NCBI GenBank assembly: GCA_947452005.1 | Contig: CANGBC010000003.1 | Span: forward strand, 1 to 64,000 | Length of the DNA stretch: 64,000 nt | Direction: 5' to 3' | Origin: Beijerinckiaceae bacterium | GTDB taxonomy: Bacteria; Pseudomonadota; Alphaproteobacteria; Rhizobiales; Beijerinckiaceae | Part shown: positions 50,903-60,702 of the stretch, in pieces | How the letters are laid out: every line of letters starts with the position of its first letter | Position numbering within the stretch: the stretch's first letter is position 1 | Translations under genes and position numbers: made by a program | The notes under the pieces: model-generated | What the model saw: only the letters and a program-made list of their open reading frames with translations | Database searches by the model: none | What the model was told of the DNA's origin: nothing

Positions 50903-52704
50903 CGCGTCTGGCTCCCGGTGTTTTGGCCAAAGCCCAGACGTGCAATCAGAGGAAACGGCTGCTGCGGCAGCTCTAAACGCGGCGGCGCGCCCAGCAATGG
51001 GCCCGTGCGTTCAATCAGCTTGCCTGTGACAGAGCCTGCATTCCATGCAGCTGTGCGAAAGCCATGGGTTTCCGGCAAAGGCTGCGGCTCATCCATCACG
51101 GTCAGATAGAGATATTTGGGTTTGTCGGATGGGTAGATCGCCGTAAAGGTCGCAAAGACGCGGTCTTTTGAATATTTGCCATTGATGACTTTTTCGGCCG
51201 TGCCCGTTTTGCCACCTGCATAATAACCTTTGATGTCGATGGTTTTGGCAGAGCCGACCTCGGCATTGAGACGCATGAGATAGCGCATGGCATCGCTGGT
51301 CTCTGGCTTGATCACGCGCGGCGCATCCTTTTTCGCATCTTCTTCGCTGCGCTTGAGGAACGTCGGCGTGACGAGATAACCCCCATTGGAAAGCGCTGCC
51401 ACCGCCATCATGGCCTGCAATGGGGCAACAGCGAGGCCATGGCCATAAGCAATGGTCATTGTGCTCAGCTCGCTCCAGTGCTTGGGCACCATAGGCTCAG
51501 CACTTTCGGGCAATTCTGTGCGCATCCGGTCGAGCTGGCCCATCTTGCGCAGAAATGCCTTGTGACCATCCACACCCACCATCAGTGCAATACGCGCTGT
51601 GCCGATGTTGGAGGAATAGGTGAAAACTTCCGGCACACTCAGCATGCGGTTTTGTGCATGATAATCGCCGATCTTGAAGCGGCCATAGCGCAAGGCCGAG
51701 CGCGCATCGATGGAGGAGCGTAGATTGACCTTGCCATTATCCATGGCCATGGCGAGCGTCAGCGCCTTGAAGGTCGAGCCCATTTCAAACACGCCCACCG
51801 ACATGCGGTTGATGCGGTTGGGATCAAGCGCATCGGTTGGCACGTTCGGGTCAAAGTCAGGATAAGAGGCGAGTGCAACAATCTCGCCTGTGTTCACATC
51901 CATAATGGCGGCCGCACCGGCCTTGGCCTTGAATTTCTCAATGCCCTTCACAAGCTCGTCACGCAAAGCATGCGTGGCCTTGAGATCCAGCGAGAGCTGC
52001 ACAGGTTTGAGATCGGCTGCAGTGAGTGCAAAGCCTGCGCCTTTCAGATCACCCAAGCCCTGATTGTCGATATATTTTTCAATGCCCGCGATGCCCTGAT
52101 TGTCGACATTGGTTGCGCCCAACACATGAGCGGCAATCGGGCCATTTGGATAAATGCGCTTGTTTTCTGGCACGGACTTGATGCCCGGCAGACCAAGACG
52201 AAACACTTCCTGCTGCTCAGCCGGGCTGACGCCGCGCTTGATCCACACGAAGCCTTTGCGCGACCCCAAGCGCTCGCGCAGATCATTGGCATTGAGGCCC
52301 GGCAAGACAGCGGTGAGCAATTCCACCGCTTCATCCTTGTCGATGATGCGGCGGGGCTCGGCAAAGATCGACATGGTTTTCAGATCAGCCGCCAGCACTT
52401 CGCCGTTGCGGTCGAGAATATCAGGACGGGCGGCGGATGCAGCTTCCGAGGCCGCACGGCGCAATGTCTGCGCTTCCGGCTTCATGCCCAGATAGACAAG
52501 CTTGCCACCGATCAGACAATAGAGCGCGACAAAACCAACAGCGACCAAGCGAATGCGATGCGTGCTCTTGTCGATGCGCGTGCGCATGAGATTGGAGAGC
52601 AAACGCATAAAGCCGCCACCTTTGGGCGGCTCTTGTCGGGCCTGCGCCTCAACAAAATGCACTTTGGGGCCAGGATGGCGTGCATCCGGATCAAAAGGTT
52701 TCAT
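50899..52704 (-). CDS. ftsI: Septal peptidoglycan transpeptidase (PBP3)
   Basis: Cross-links septal peptidoglycan. It has 601 residues: a cytoplasmic tail, one membrane segment (IRLVAVGFVALYCLIGGKLVYLGM), a pedestal domain and a transpeptidase domain. The three catalytic motifs are present: EMGSTFKALTLAM (SxxK), FTYSSNIGTARIAL (SxN) and YAGGKTGTAEKVING (KTG). These, with size, fit PBP3 rather than a bifunctional PBP. Start and stop overlap ftsL and murE. Confidence 0.97.
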   Translation of the reverse strand: MKPFDPDARHPGPKVHFVEAQARQEPPKGGGFMRLLSNLMRTRIDKSTHRIRLVAVGFVALYCLIGGKLVYLGMKPEAQTLRRAASEAASAARPDILDRNGEVLAADLKTMSIFAEPRRIIDKDEAVELLTAVLPGLNANDLRERLGSRKGFVWIKRGVSPAEQQEVFRLGLPGIKSVPENKRIYPNGPIAAHVLGATNVDNQGIAGIEKYIDNQGLGDLKGAGFALTAADLKPVQLSLDLKATHALRDELVKGIEKFKAKAGAAAIMDVNTGEIVALASYPDFDPNVPTDALDPNRINRMSVGVFEMGSTFKALTLAMAMDNGKVNLRSSIDARSALRYGRFKIGDYHAQNRMLSVPEVFTYSSNIGTARIALMVGVDGHKAFLRKMGQLDRMRTELPESAEPMVPKHWSELSTMTIAYGHGLAVAPLQAMMAVAALSNGGYLVTPTFLKRSEEDAKKDAPRVIKPETSDAMRYLMRLNAEVGSAKTIDIKGYYAGGKTGTAEKVINGKYSKDRVFATFTAIYPSDKPKYLYLTVMDEPQPLPETHGFRTAAWNAGSVTGKLIERTGPLLGAPPRLELPQQPFPLIARLGFGQNTGSQTR

Positions 52705-53087
52705 CGTGCTGGCCTCGCCACATTTTTCGGCGCTGGTTTTTTCTCGTCGCCAAACACATCGCTCAGGCCCAGTGACTCAAGCTTGCGGCCAATGGAATCC
52801 ACCCGCGGCGGCTGGTCAGGAATATCCTGAGCCGAGATGATGATCTGATTGTTGGACAATTGCTGCAGATCAAGATGGCGCTCGGCCAACATTTGCAGCC
52901 GTTCCGGGCGCACCAAATATGACCATTCTGCGCGCAGCATGCTGATCTTGTCCTGCTCGGCATTGATCTGATGCTGCAGCTTCACGATCTGCTCGGAATA
53001 GAGGATCGTCTCATATTTGATCGAATAGGCGTAGACGGCGGAGCCAACCAGCGCGCCAATGGCCAGGACGTTGAGATAACGCAGCAT
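52701..53087 (-). CDS. ftsL: Cell division protein FtsL
   Basis: Small bitopic protein of the FtsQLB-type complex. It has 128 residues from MLRYLNVLAIGALVGSAVYAYSI (membrane segment). A leucine-zipper-like coiled coil follows (EQIVKLQHQINAEQDKISMLRAEWSYLVRPERLQMLAERHLDLQ), ending in a proline-rich tail. Identification rests on this pattern plus position between rsmH and ftsI; sequence conservation of FtsL is low. The longer open frame upstream overlaps rsmH and is rejected. Confidence 0.92.
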   Translation of the reverse strand: MLRYLNVLAIGALVGSAVYAYSIKYETILYSEQIVKLQHQINAEQDKISMLRAEWSYLVRPERLQMLAERHLDLQQLSNNQIIISAQDIPDQPPRVDSIGRKLESLGLSDVFGDEKKPAPKNVARPAR

Positions 53088-53088
53088 A

Positions 53089-54129
53089 TCAGCGTCCTTT
53101 CGCGGCAGGTGTAGGCAGGCTCGCAAGATCAGCCAGCGCCGGATCAATCCCCTGCGCCTGTGTTTCCTTGCGAATGCCAGCACGCAAACGCGCAGAGCGT
53201 GCACGCGGATTGCGATGTGTTTCTTCAGGGCCCGCCGTCACTGGCTGTTTGCCCGCAAGCGTGAAGGTGGAGGGCGGCGGCACAGGCTCGCCGGGCAGAA
53301 GGCGCGAGGATGCGCGCCCGCGATTGGAGCGCAGCGCGAAAAATTGTTTGACGATCCGGTCTTCCAGCGAATGGAAACTCACCACTGCCAGACGCCCGCC
53401 GGGTGCCAGCAATGTTTCAGCGCCCGCAAGGGCGGCGACCAATTCGCCAAGCTCATTGTTGACGGCAATGCGCAGACCCTGAAACGAGCGCGTGGCGGGG
53501 TGAATATCCTGCGGGCGCGCCGGGATGATGCGTCCGATCAATTCGGCCAGCTCTTTGGTGGTTGTATAGGGCTGCGTCTCGCGATCATGCACAATGGCGC
53601 GTGCGATACGGCGCGAGGCGCGCTCCTCGCCATAATGATAGAGAATATCGGCGATCTCTTCTTCCGACGCGCCATTCACAATGTCAGCGGCACTGCGGCC
53701 CGACTGGCTCATGCGCATGTCGAGCGGGCCTTCAAAGCGGAAGGAAAAGCCGCGCGCTGCTTCATCAAGCTGCATGGAGGAGACGCCAATGTCGAAAGTG
53801 GCGCCATCAAAAGCCGAAAGCCCGCGCCGCGCCGCCACATCGACGCAGGTGGAAAATTGCGCATGTTCCAGCATCAGGCGGCCATCGTATTTTTCAACGA
53901 GCGCTTGGCCTGCCGCAATGGCATCGGGATCACGGTCAAAGGCCAGCACGCGTGTACCGGGCGTCTCGAGGATGGCTTGCGTGTAGCCGCCAGCACCAAA
54001 AGTGCCGTCGAGATACAGGCCGCCTTCGCGAATATCGAGCGCGTGGAGAACCTCAGTCAGGAGTACGGGAATGTGCCGGGCCGGTCCGCCTGCGGCGAGA
54101 GAAGTCTCAACGCCGCGGCCCTGGTCCAT
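53089..54129 (-). CDS. rsmH: 16S rRNA (cytosine-1402-N4) methyltransferase
   Basis: Methylates C1402 in the decoding centre. It has 346 residues from MDQGRGVETS, with AAGGAG about 7 bases upstream. Motifs: HIPVLLTEVLHAL, LDGTFGAGGYTQAIL (SAM site), FDIGVSSMQLDEAARGFSFRFEGPLDMRM, TRSFQGLRIAVNNELGEL and AVVSFHSLEDRIVKQFF. The much longer open frame upstream runs across mraZ and is a shadow. It follows mraZ by 23 bases. Confidence 0.97.
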   Translation of the reverse strand: MDQGRGVETSLAAGGPARHIPVLLTEVLHALDIREGGLYLDGTFGAGGYTQAILETPGTRVLAFDRDPDAIAAGQALVEKYDGRLMLEHAQFSTCVDVAARRGLSAFDGATFDIGVSSMQLDEAARGFSFRFEGPLDMRMSQSGRSAADIVNGASEEEIADILYHYGEERASRRIARAIVHDRETQPYTTTKELAELIGRIIPARPQDIHPATRSFQGLRIAVNNELGELVAALAGAETLLAPGGRLAVVSFHSLEDRIVKQFFALRSNRGRASSRLLPGEPVPPPSTFTLAGKQPVTAGPEETHRNPRARSARLRAGIRKETQAQGIDPALADLASLPTPAAKGR

Positions 54130-54152
54130 TCCCGTACTCCTTGAGGTCGCGG

Positions 54153-54614
54153 CTAACTGGTCGCCGCGTGCCGGTTGCTGAGCTCTTTCCGTAGGTCGCG
54201 CACCCGGTTTCTGGCCTCGTCCAGATGCGCACGGAAGCGGCTCGGCTCCCAGATTTGAAACTTGTGTCCCTGCCCCACGAAGGTCACTTCCGCTGTGATC
54301 CCCGCGTAAGCCTTGACGCTTTCTGTCAGAACGACACGGCCTTCCGTATCGACCTTCAAGATTTCGCTCGTTCCCAACAGAGCTGTCGAAAACAGGTCGC
54401 GCTCCTCCGAATAAGGAGACAATCTGTCCAACAACCCGTCGATCTCCTTCAGCAGCGCATGGCCACCGCAGTCGACCGTCTGCGCGTCGAGCGAGGGATG
54501 AACGTACAGACCCTCGAATCCATCGCGCACCAGCACCGCTCGAAACGTGGCCGGGATCGAAACACGGCCCTTTGAGTCGAGCCGGTTGGTGAAGTGCGAA
54601 ACGAAACGGTCCAA
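54153..54614 (-). CDS. mraZ: Division/cell wall cluster regulator MraZ
   Basis: AbrB-like DNA-binding protein that represses the dcw cluster. It has 153 residues if translation begins at the TTG at 54614, giving (M)DRFVSHFTNRLDSKGRVSIPA, the usual MraZ N-terminus. The second swapped-hairpin repeat reads KVDTEGRVVLTESVKAYAGI. No ATG or GTG lies in frame nearby, and the longer frame upstream would translate the promoter. The Shine-Dalgarno site is weak, which with TTG suggests low translation. Four matching operator repeats lie 110 bases upstream. Confidence 0.92.
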   Translation of the reverse strand: MDRFVSHFTNRLDSKGRVSIPATFRAVLVRDGFEGLYVHPSLDAQTVDCGGHALLKEIDGLLDRLSPYSEERDLFSTALLGTSEILKVDTEGRVVLTESVKAYAGITAEVTFVGQGHKFQIWEPSRFRAHLDEARNRVRDLRKELSNRHAATS

Positions 54615-54723
54615 AACGCTTAACCCACGCGAAACACAGAACCCGACCTGAAGCAGGCACAGCACAACCCACGAGGTCCGCCTGAAGGCGGCACCCGGGA
54701 TACGCCGAAAACTGAACTCCGAA

Positions 54724-54758
54724 CGGGATGATTTGGGATAGCATGGGACTATATGGGC
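54724..54758. promoter_or_regulatory. MraZ operator: four 10-bp-spaced GGG repeats
   Basis: On the plus strand CGGGA, TGGGA, TGGGA and TGGGC occur at 54724, 54734, 54744 and 54754, exactly 10 bp apart. MraZ is known to bind TGGGN repeats separated by 5 bases. They overlap the putative mraZ promoter, as needed for autorepression. The TGGGN strand here is opposite to transcription. Confidence 0.8.
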
Positions 54759-54763
54759 GTCAA
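54735..54763 (-). promoter_or_regulatory. Putative promoter of the dcw cluster
   Basis: On the minus strand TTGACG (54758-54763), 17-base spacer, then TATCCC (54735-54740). The -35 fits well; the -10 is weak. All dcw genes down to ftsZ lie in one direction with overlaps or short gaps, so this promoter may serve many of them. The 396-base gap from 54615 to 55010 holds this promoter, two palindromes and no gene. Confidence 0.55.
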
Positions 54764-54781
54764 TTGAAAACGAGTCATTTC

Positions 54782-54797
54782 GGGACAGGTCTGTCCC
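54782..54797. promoter_or_regulatory. Perfect palindrome upstream of the dcw promoter
   Basis: GGGACAG GT CTGTCCC is a 16-bp perfect inverted repeat 18 bases upstream of the -35 box. It is well placed for an activator or repressor; the protein is unknown. Confidence 0.5.
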
Positions 54798-54815
54798 AAG
54801 GCCCATTAGGAAGCT

Positions 54816-54826
54816 TTAACCATTAA
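54816..54826. promoter_or_regulatory. Possible CtrA-type site
   Basis: TTAACCATTAA contains TTAACCAT, an 8-mer described for the alphaproteobacterial cell-cycle regulator CtrA, and a second TTAA. Spacing differs from the classic TTAA-N7-TTAA box, so this is tentative. Confidence 0.3.
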
Positions 54827-54961
54827 CGAAGGGTTGAATCTGGGCGGAAAGCCCGGAAAAGACTCCTGAAAATGCGCTTTTTTCAGCCCGACGCACCCTG
54901 CCCCTCCACAATCTGGGCAGGCGAGCGCCCCCGCGCCTTCTTGCCCCAAATGCTATTACTG

Positions 54962-54979
54962 TATAAAGATATGTTTATA
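54962..54979. promoter_or_regulatory. Probable operator of the SahR-like regulator
   Basis: TATAAA GATATG TTTATA is symmetric at 16 of 18 positions and lies 32 bases before the regulator's ATG. ArsR-type regulators bind such AT-rich imperfect palindromes; autoregulation of sahR-metF-metH from here is inference. Confidence 0.6.
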
Positions 54980-55010
54980 TCCTTGGATTGCCAGCCCCGG
55001 TGCCCGCCCC

Positions 55011-56012
55011 ATGACACAGGTCACAACGCTCGAACTGATCACCGCGCTGGAAGCCGCCGGCGAGATCACGCGCATCCGCCTGATTGCGCTGCTGGCGGAA
55101 GCCGAGCTCACTGTGAGCGAGCTCATCACCATTCTGGGCCAGTCGCAGCCGCGCATTTCGCGCCATTTGAAGCTTTTGGCCGAAGCGGGTCTGGTGGAGC
55201 GCCATCGCGAGGGGGCCTGGGCTTTCTTCCGGCTGAATGATCGCGGCGCCATGGGCGAAGTGGCGCAGGCCATTGTCGCGCGCCTTGATCGCGCCGACCC
55301 CGTGCTCGCCAATGACCACGCGCGCCTGTCAGATGTGCGCCGCGCGCGCTCTGAACAGGCGGCGCGCTATTTTGCCGAACAAGCGGAAGACTGGGATCGC
55401 ATCCGCTCGCTGCACGTGCCCGAAGAGCGCGTGGAAGCAGCGCTTCGCGACATTATCGGCAAGAAGACGTTTCACGCCGTGCTGGACTTGGGCACGGGCA
55501 CCGGCCGCATGCTGGAATTAATGGCGCCTTTCGCACAGCGCGCGGTGGGTGTGGACCAAAGCCCTGCCATGCTGAATGTTGCCCGTGCGCGCATTGAACA
55601 TGCGGGCCTGCGCAATGCGCAATTGCGCCAAGGCGATATTTACGCCCTACCCGTTGAGCACGACGCCTATGATCTCGTCGTTGTGCATCAAGTCCTGCAC
55701 TATCTGGACGATCCGGCGCGCGCCTTGCGCGAGGCCGTGCGCACGTTGCGCCCCGGTGGGCGCATCGTCATCATTGATTTCGCGCCGCATGAACTGGAAT
55801 TCTTGCGCGAGAAACATGCCCATCGCCGCTTGGGCTTTTCGCCTGAGGAAATCTCGGGGCTTTTGCAGGAATGCGGCCTCGACATTGAAGACAAGCGCGA
55901 CCTTGCGCCTTTCGCCAAAAATGACAGCCAGCTCACCGTGTCGATCTGGGTCGGCCGCGACCGCCGTGTCGTGACCGATCTGATCCCACGCGGCACCCGC
56001 GAGGTCGCCTGA
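55011..56012 (+). CDS. ArsR-family regulator fused to a SAM-binding methyltransferase domain (SahR-like)
   Basis: A 333-residue fusion. Residues 1-90 are an ArsR-type winged helix (IRLIALLAEAELTVSELITILGQSQPRISRHLKLLAEAGLVERHREGAWAFFRL), with no cysteine pair for metal binding. Residues 150-260 are a class I methyltransferase fold (AVLDLGTGTGRMLELMAPFAQRAVGVDQSPAML, LVVVHQVLHYLDDPARALREAVRTLRPGGRIVIIDF). This is the domain layout of SahR, which senses S-adenosylhomocysteine and controls methionine/SAM-cycle genes. Its stop overlaps the metF ATG (TGATG), so it is first in a sahR-metF-metH operon. The SAM domain probably acts as a sensor rather than an enzyme. Confidence 0.88.
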   Translation: MTQVTTLELITALEAAGEITRIRLIALLAEAELTVSELITILGQSQPRISRHLKLLAEAGLVERHREGAWAFFRLNDRGAMGEVAQAIVARLDRADPVLANDHARLSDVRRARSEQAARYFAEQAEDWDRIRSLHVPEERVEAALRDIIGKKTFHAVLDLGTGTGRMLELMAPFAQRAVGVDQSPAMLNVARARIEHAGLRNAQLRQGDIYALPVEHDAYDLVVVHQVLHYLDDPARALREAVRTLRPGGRIVIIDFAPHELEFLREKHAHRRLGFSPEEISGLLQECGLDIEDKRDLAPFAKNDSQLTVSIWVGRDRRVVTDLIPRGTREVA

Positions 56013-56899
56013 TGAATTCCGCGCTTCGCCCAAGCCGCAACGGCCAGCCCAAAATTGCGGTCTCGTTTGAATTCTTCCCGCCCAAATCTGCGGAAATGGA
56101 AACCAATCTGTGGGAGAGCATCCATCGCCTTGCGCCCTTGGAGCCATCCTTTGTGTCTGTGACCTATGGTGCAGGTGGCACGACGCGCGAGCGCACGCAT
56201 GCGACTGTTGCACGCCTCGTCAAAGAGACAGCGCTGAAGCCTGCTGCCCATCTCACCTGTGTGGGCGCGACACGTGAGGAAGTCGACAGCGTCATCCGCT
56301 CTTATGCGGAAGCGGGCGTGAAGCACATTGTGGCCCTGCGCGGCGATCCGCCAGAAGGGCCCGGCACACAGTTTCAAGCCCACCCCGGCGGCTATCAGAC
56401 ATCGACCGATCTTGTGGCAGGCATTCGCAGGCTTGGCGATTTTGAAGTCACTGTCTCGGCCTATCCTGAAAAGCACCCCGAGAGCGGCACGCTGGATCAG
56501 GATATTGATGTGCTGGCGGCGAAAGTCGATGCAGGCGCCACGCGCGCTATTACGCAATTCTTCTTCGAGAATGAGAGCTATCTCAAATATCTCAACCGCG
56601 TGCGCCAACGTGGCATTAACATCCCCATTCTGCCGGGCATTGTGCCCGTGCAGAATTTCAAACAGACCGCGAACTTTGCGCAGAAGACGGGTGCGAGCGT
56701 GCCGCAATGGCTGGCTGACCGTTTTGCTGGCCTCGAAAATGATCCCGCCACGCGCCGCCTGATCGCAGCGGCGGTGGCGGCAGAGCAAGTGCTCGACCTG
56801 GTGGACGAGGGCATTTGCGATTTCCATTTCTACACGATGAACAAGGCCGATCTGGTTTACGCGATCTGCCATTTGCTCGGCCTGCGGGCGAGGGTTTGA
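56012..56899 (+). CDS. metF: 5,10-methylenetetrahydrofolate reductase
   Basis: FAD enzyme producing methyl-THF for methionine synthase. It has 295 residues. [18 protein letters not shown] (folate/flavin Glu near residue 20), [44 protein letters not shown] and [15 protein letters not shown] are the family motifs along the barrel. It starts inside the stop of the upstream regulator and lies three bases before metH. Confidence 0.97.
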   Translation: MNSALRPSRNGQPKIAVSFEFFPPKSAEMETNLWESIHRLAPLEPSFVSVTYGAGGTTRERTHATVARLVKETALKPAAHLTCVGATREEVDSVIRSYAEAGVKHIVALRGDPPEGPGTQFQAHPGGYQTSTDLVAGIRRLGDFEVTVSAYPEKHPESGTLDQDIDVLAAKVDAGATRAITQFFFENESYLKYLNRVRQRGINIPILPGIVPVQNFKQTANFAQKTGASVPQWLADRFAGLENDPATRRLIAAAVAAEQVLDLVDEGICDFHFYTMNKADLVYAICHLLGLRARV

Positions 56900-56901
56900 C
56901 A

Positions 56902-59900
56902 ATGAATATGAAGACGCCACGCAACGGCGAAGAGATCCGCACCGCCCTGACTGCGCTCGCACAGGAGCGCATCCTGCTGCTCGATGGCGCCATGGGCACG
57001 ATGATTCAGGACCGCAAATTCTCGGAAGAGGATTTCCGAGGCGCGCGTTTCAAAGACTGGAAGCGCGATCTGCGTGGCAATAATGACCTGCTGATCCTCA
57101 CCCAGCCGGACGCCATTCGCGATATTCATCTCGCCTATTTTCTGGCTGGCGCGGATATTTGCGAGACCAACACGTTCTCCTCAACCACCATCGCGCAGGC
57201 TGATTATGGCCTCGAAGATGTTGTGACCGAACTCAACCGCGAAGGCGCGCGGCTGGCCCGTGAAGCGGCTGATCTTGCGCAAGCCAAAGACGGACGCCGC
57301 CGTTTTGTCGCCGGCGCCATGGGGCCAACCAATCGCACAGCCTCGCTCTCACCTGATGTGAATGATCCGGGCTACCGCGCCGTCACATTCGATGAATTGC
57401 GTGCAGCCTATGCGCAGGCCGCCCAAGGTCTGATCGAAGGCGGTGCCGATCTCATGCTGATCGAAACCGTGTTCGACACACTCAATGCCAAAGCCGCTTT
57501 GGCTAGCATTGAAGACGCCTTTGTCGCCACAGCCACGCGTCTGCCCATCATCATTTCAGGCACGATCACGGATCTGTCGGGCCGTACGCTCTCTGGCCAG
57601 ACGGCGGAAGCTTTCTGGATTTCGCTGCGTCACGCCAAGCCATTTGCCATTGGTTTGAACTGCGCATTGGGTGCGCGAGAAATGCGTGCCCATGTGGCCG
57701 ATCTCGCACGTCTCGCCGATACGCTCATCATTGCCTATCCCAATGCGGGCCTGCCCAATGAATTCGGTCTCTATGATGAAAGCCCGGATTATATGGCGTC
57801 TCTGGTTGGCGAATTTGCGGATGCGGGTCTGGTTAACATTCTGGGCGGCTGCTGCGGCACGACGCCCGCCCATATTGAAGCCATCGGCAAGCGCATTGCA
57901 GGTGTCGCACCGCGCAAGCCGGTTGAGGTTGCGCCCATGCTGCTGCTGGCTGGCCTCGAGCCGTTCAAACTCACGCCCGACATTCGCTTTGTGAATGTGG
58001 GTGAGCGCACGAATGTCACGGGCTCGGCGCGGTTTCGCAAACTCATCAAGAACGGCGAATATGCCGCCGCTCTGGATGTCGCACGCGATCAGGTCGCCAA
58101 TGGCGCGCAGATCATCGACATCAATATGGATGAAGGCCTGCTCGATTCACAAAAGGCCATGGTTGATTATCTCAACCTGCTGGCAGCAGAACCCGATATC
58201 GCGCGTGTGCCGATCATGGTCGATTCCTCGAAATTCGAGGTGATCGAGGCTGGCCTGAAATGCATTCAGGGCAAGGCAGTGGTGAATTCCATCTCGCTGA
58301 AAGAAGGCGAAGAGAAATTCATTGAACAGGCCAAAATCGTCCAGCTCTATGGCGCCGCTGTCGTCGTCATGGCCTTTGATGAAAAGGGCCAAGCTGACAC
58401 ATTGGCGCGCAAGGTTGAGATTTCCACGCGCGCCTACCGCATTCTGGTCGATCAGCTCGGCTTCCCGCCAGAAGACATTATCTTCGATCCCAATGTTTTC
58501 GCGATTGCGACCGGCATTGAAGAGCACGACAATTATGGCGTCGATTTTATTGAGGCCACGCGCCAGATCCGCGCAACGCTCCCCCATGTGCATGTGTCGG
58601 GCGGCGTCTCCAATCTCTCCTTCTCCTTCCGCGGCAATGAGCCGGTGCGCGAGGCCATGCATTCGGTGTTTCTGTTCCATGCCATTCAGGCGGGCATGGA
58701 TATGGGCATTGTCAATGCGGGCCAGCTTTCGGTCTATGAAGAGATCGACGCGGAATTGCGCGAGGCGTGTGAAGATGTCGTGCTCAACCGCCGTGCAGAT
58801 TCCACCGAGCGGCTGCTCAATCTGGCCGAAAAATACAAAGGCCAGACGGGCGAGGTGAAGGCCAAGGATCTGGTCTGGCGCGAACAGGGCGTCGAAAAGC
58901 GCCTTGAACATGCACTCGTCAATGGCATCACTGAATATATCGATATTGACGTCGAAGAAGCCCGCCAGAAATCGGCGCGTCCGCTCGATGTCATTGAAGG
59001 CCCGCTGATGGCCGGCATGAATGTGGTGGGCGATCTGTTTGGTGCTGGCAAAATGTTTCTCCCGCAGGTGGTGAAATCCGCCCGCGTGATGAAACAGGCC
59101 GTCGCCTGGCTCATGCCCTATATGGAAGAAGAAAAAGCCCGCAACGGCGGCACGACACGTTCCAGCGCTGGTAAAATTCTCATGGCGACCGTCAAGGGTG
59201 ACGTGCACGACATTGGCAAGAATATTGTCGGCGTGGTTCTGGCTTGCAACAATTACGATGTGATTGATCTGGGCGTCATGGTGCCTGCGGCCAAAATTCT
59301 CGAGACCGCGCGAAAAGAAAAGGTCGATGTGATCGGCCTGTCGGGCCTGATCACACCCTCACTCGAAGAAATGGCCTTTGTCGCCTCCGAAATGGAGCGC
59401 GAAGGCTTTGACATCCCGCTTCTGATCGGCGGCGCGACGACGAGCCGTGTGCATACGGCAGTCAAAATCCATCCCAATTACAAGCGCGGGCAATCGGTCT
59501 ATGTGACCGATGCGAGCCGTGCGGTGGGTGTCGTCTCGGCACTTCTGTCGCCCGATGCAAAGGGCCAATATGTCGAGACGGTCCGCGCCGAATATAAAAA
59601 AGTGGCGGATGCGCATGCGCGCGCCGAGACTGACAAGCAACGCTTGCCGCTGTCGCGCGCACGCGCCAATGCGCTGAAGATTGACTGGGCCCATTATGCG
59701 CCAGCCAAGCCGACATTTTTGGGCACACGCACGTTCCGCTCTTATGATGTCGCCGATCTCGTGCCCTATATTGACTGGACGCCTTTCTTCCAGACCTGGG
59801 AGATGAAGGGTCGCTTCCCCGCTTTGCTGGAAGATGAAAAGCAAGGGGCCGCCGCCCGCCAGCTTTATGAAGATGCGCAAGCCATGCTGAAGCGCATTGT

Positions 59901-60648
59901 GGAGGAACGCTGGTTCCAGCCCAAGGCCATCATCGGCTTCTGGCCTGCCAATTCTGTTGGTGACGATATTGCGCTCTATACGGGCGAGTCACGCGCTGAG
60001 AAACTGGCCACCTTCTTCACGCTGCGCCAGCAATTGCAGCGGCGCGATGGCAAGCCCAATGTGGCTTTGTCTGATTTCGTCGCGCCGGAATCTTCTGGCC
60101 TGAAAGATTATGTCGGTGGCTTTGTTGTGACCGCAGGCATGGAAGAAGAACGCATTGCCGAGCGCTTTGCGCGCGCCAATGATGATTACCAATCGATCAT
60201 GGTCAAAGCTTTGGCTGATCGCATTGCCGAGGCTTTTGCCGAACAGATGCACGAGCGCGTGCGGCGCGAATTCTGGGCCTATGCGGCCGATGAAACACTC
60301 ACCAATGAACAGCGCATTGCCGAAGATTATGCCGGAATCCGCCCGGCACCCGGCTATCCCGCGCAGCCTGATCATACAGAGAAGGCGACCTTGTTTGACC
60401 TGCTGGCGGCTGAGCGGCGCATTGGTGTGAAACTGACCGAGTCCTATGCGATGTGGCCGGGCTCATCTGTATCGGGTCTCTATATTGCGCAGCCGGAGAG
60501 CTATTATTTCGGTGTCGCCAAGATTGAGCGTGATCAGGTTGAAGATTATGCCGCGCGCAAGGGCATGGCGATCCGCGAGGTCGAGCGCTGGCTGGCGCCG
60601 ATTCTCAACTACAATCCGGCAAGTCTGGCTCTCGACGCAGCAGAGTGA
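56902..60648 (+). CDS. metH: Cobalamin-dependent methionine synthase
   Basis: Transfers methyl from methyl-THF to homocysteine through B12. It has 1248 residues with all four modules. The homocysteine domain (1-330) has [12 protein letters not shown] and the zinc cysteines in [15 protein letters not shown]. The pterin domain has [17 protein letters not shown]. The B12 domain has [28 protein letters not shown] with the axial His in DVHDIG. The C-terminal reactivation domain (about 900-1248) includes [24 protein letters not shown]. The true start is the ATG at 56902; a longer frame lies inside metF. It is last in the SahR-like operon. Confidence 0.98.
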   Translation: MNMKTPRNGEEIRTALTALAQERILLLDGAMGTMIQDRKFSEEDFRGARFKDWKRDLRGNNDLLILTQPDAIRDIHLAYFLAGADICETNTFSSTTIAQADYGLEDVVTELNREGARLAREAADLAQAKDGRRRFVAGAMGPTNRTASLSPDVNDPGYRAVTFDELRAAYAQAAQGLIEGGADLMLIETVFDTLNAKAALASIEDAFVATATRLPIIISGTITDLSGRTLSGQTAEAFWISLRHAKPFAIGLNCALGAREMRAHVADLARLADTLIIAYPNAGLPNEFGLYDESPDYMASLVGEFADAGLVNILGGCCGTTPAHIEAIGKRIAGVAPRKPVEVAPMLLLAGLEPFKLTPDIRFVNVGERTNVTGSARFRKLIKNGEYAAALDVARDQVANGAQIIDINMDEGLLDSQKAMVDYLNLLAAEPDIARVPIMVDSSKFEVIEAGLKCIQGKAVVNSISLKEGEEKFIEQAKIVQLYGAAVVVMAFDEKGQADTLARKVEISTRAYRILVDQLGFPPEDIIFDPNVFAIATGIEEHDNYGVDFIEATRQIRATLPHVHVSGGVSNLSFSFRGNEPVREAMHSVFLFHAIQAGMDMGIVNAGQLSVYEEIDAELREACEDVVLNRRADSTERLLNLAEKYKGQTGEVKAKDLVWREQGVEKRLEHALVNGITEYIDIDVEEARQKSARPLDVIEGPLMAGMNVVGDLFGAGKMFLPQVVKSARVMKQAVAWLMPYMEEEKARNGGTTRSSAGKILMATVKGDVHDIGKNIVGVVLACNNYDVIDLGVMVPAAKILETARKEKVDVIGLSGLITPSLEEMAFVASEMEREGFDIPLLIGGATTSRVHTAVKIHPNYKRGQSVYVTDASRAVGVVSALLSPDAKGQYVETVRAEYKKVADAHARAETDKQRLPLSRARANALKIDWAHYAPAKPTFLGTRTFRSYDVADLVPYIDWTPFFQTWEMKGRFPALLEDEKQGAAARQLYEDAQAMLKRIVEERWFQPKAIIGFWPANSVGDDIALYTGESRAEKLATFFTLRQQLQRRDGKPNVALSDFVAPESSGLKDYVGGFVVTAGMEEERIAERFARANDDYQSIMVKALADRIAEAFAEQMHERVRREFWAYAADETLTNEQRIAEDYAGIRPAPGYPAQPDHTEKATLFDLLAAERRIGVKLTESYAMWPGSSVSGLYIAQPESYYFGVAKIERDQVEDYAARKGMAIREVERWLAPILNYNPASLALDAAE

Positions 60649-60702
60649 GGCGGCTATTCTCTGCGGCATAAAGGACGCAAACAGTCCTGCCGGGAGGAGA
60701 GA

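Noticed and set aside
54130-54744. A 205-residue extension of rsmH
   Set aside because: It crosses mraZ in another frame; RsmH of normal length begins at 54129 after AAGGAG.
60640-60675. GCAGAG/CTCTGC hairpin after metH as a terminator
   Set aside because: The stem is only 6 bp with a 13-base loop and no T run follows.
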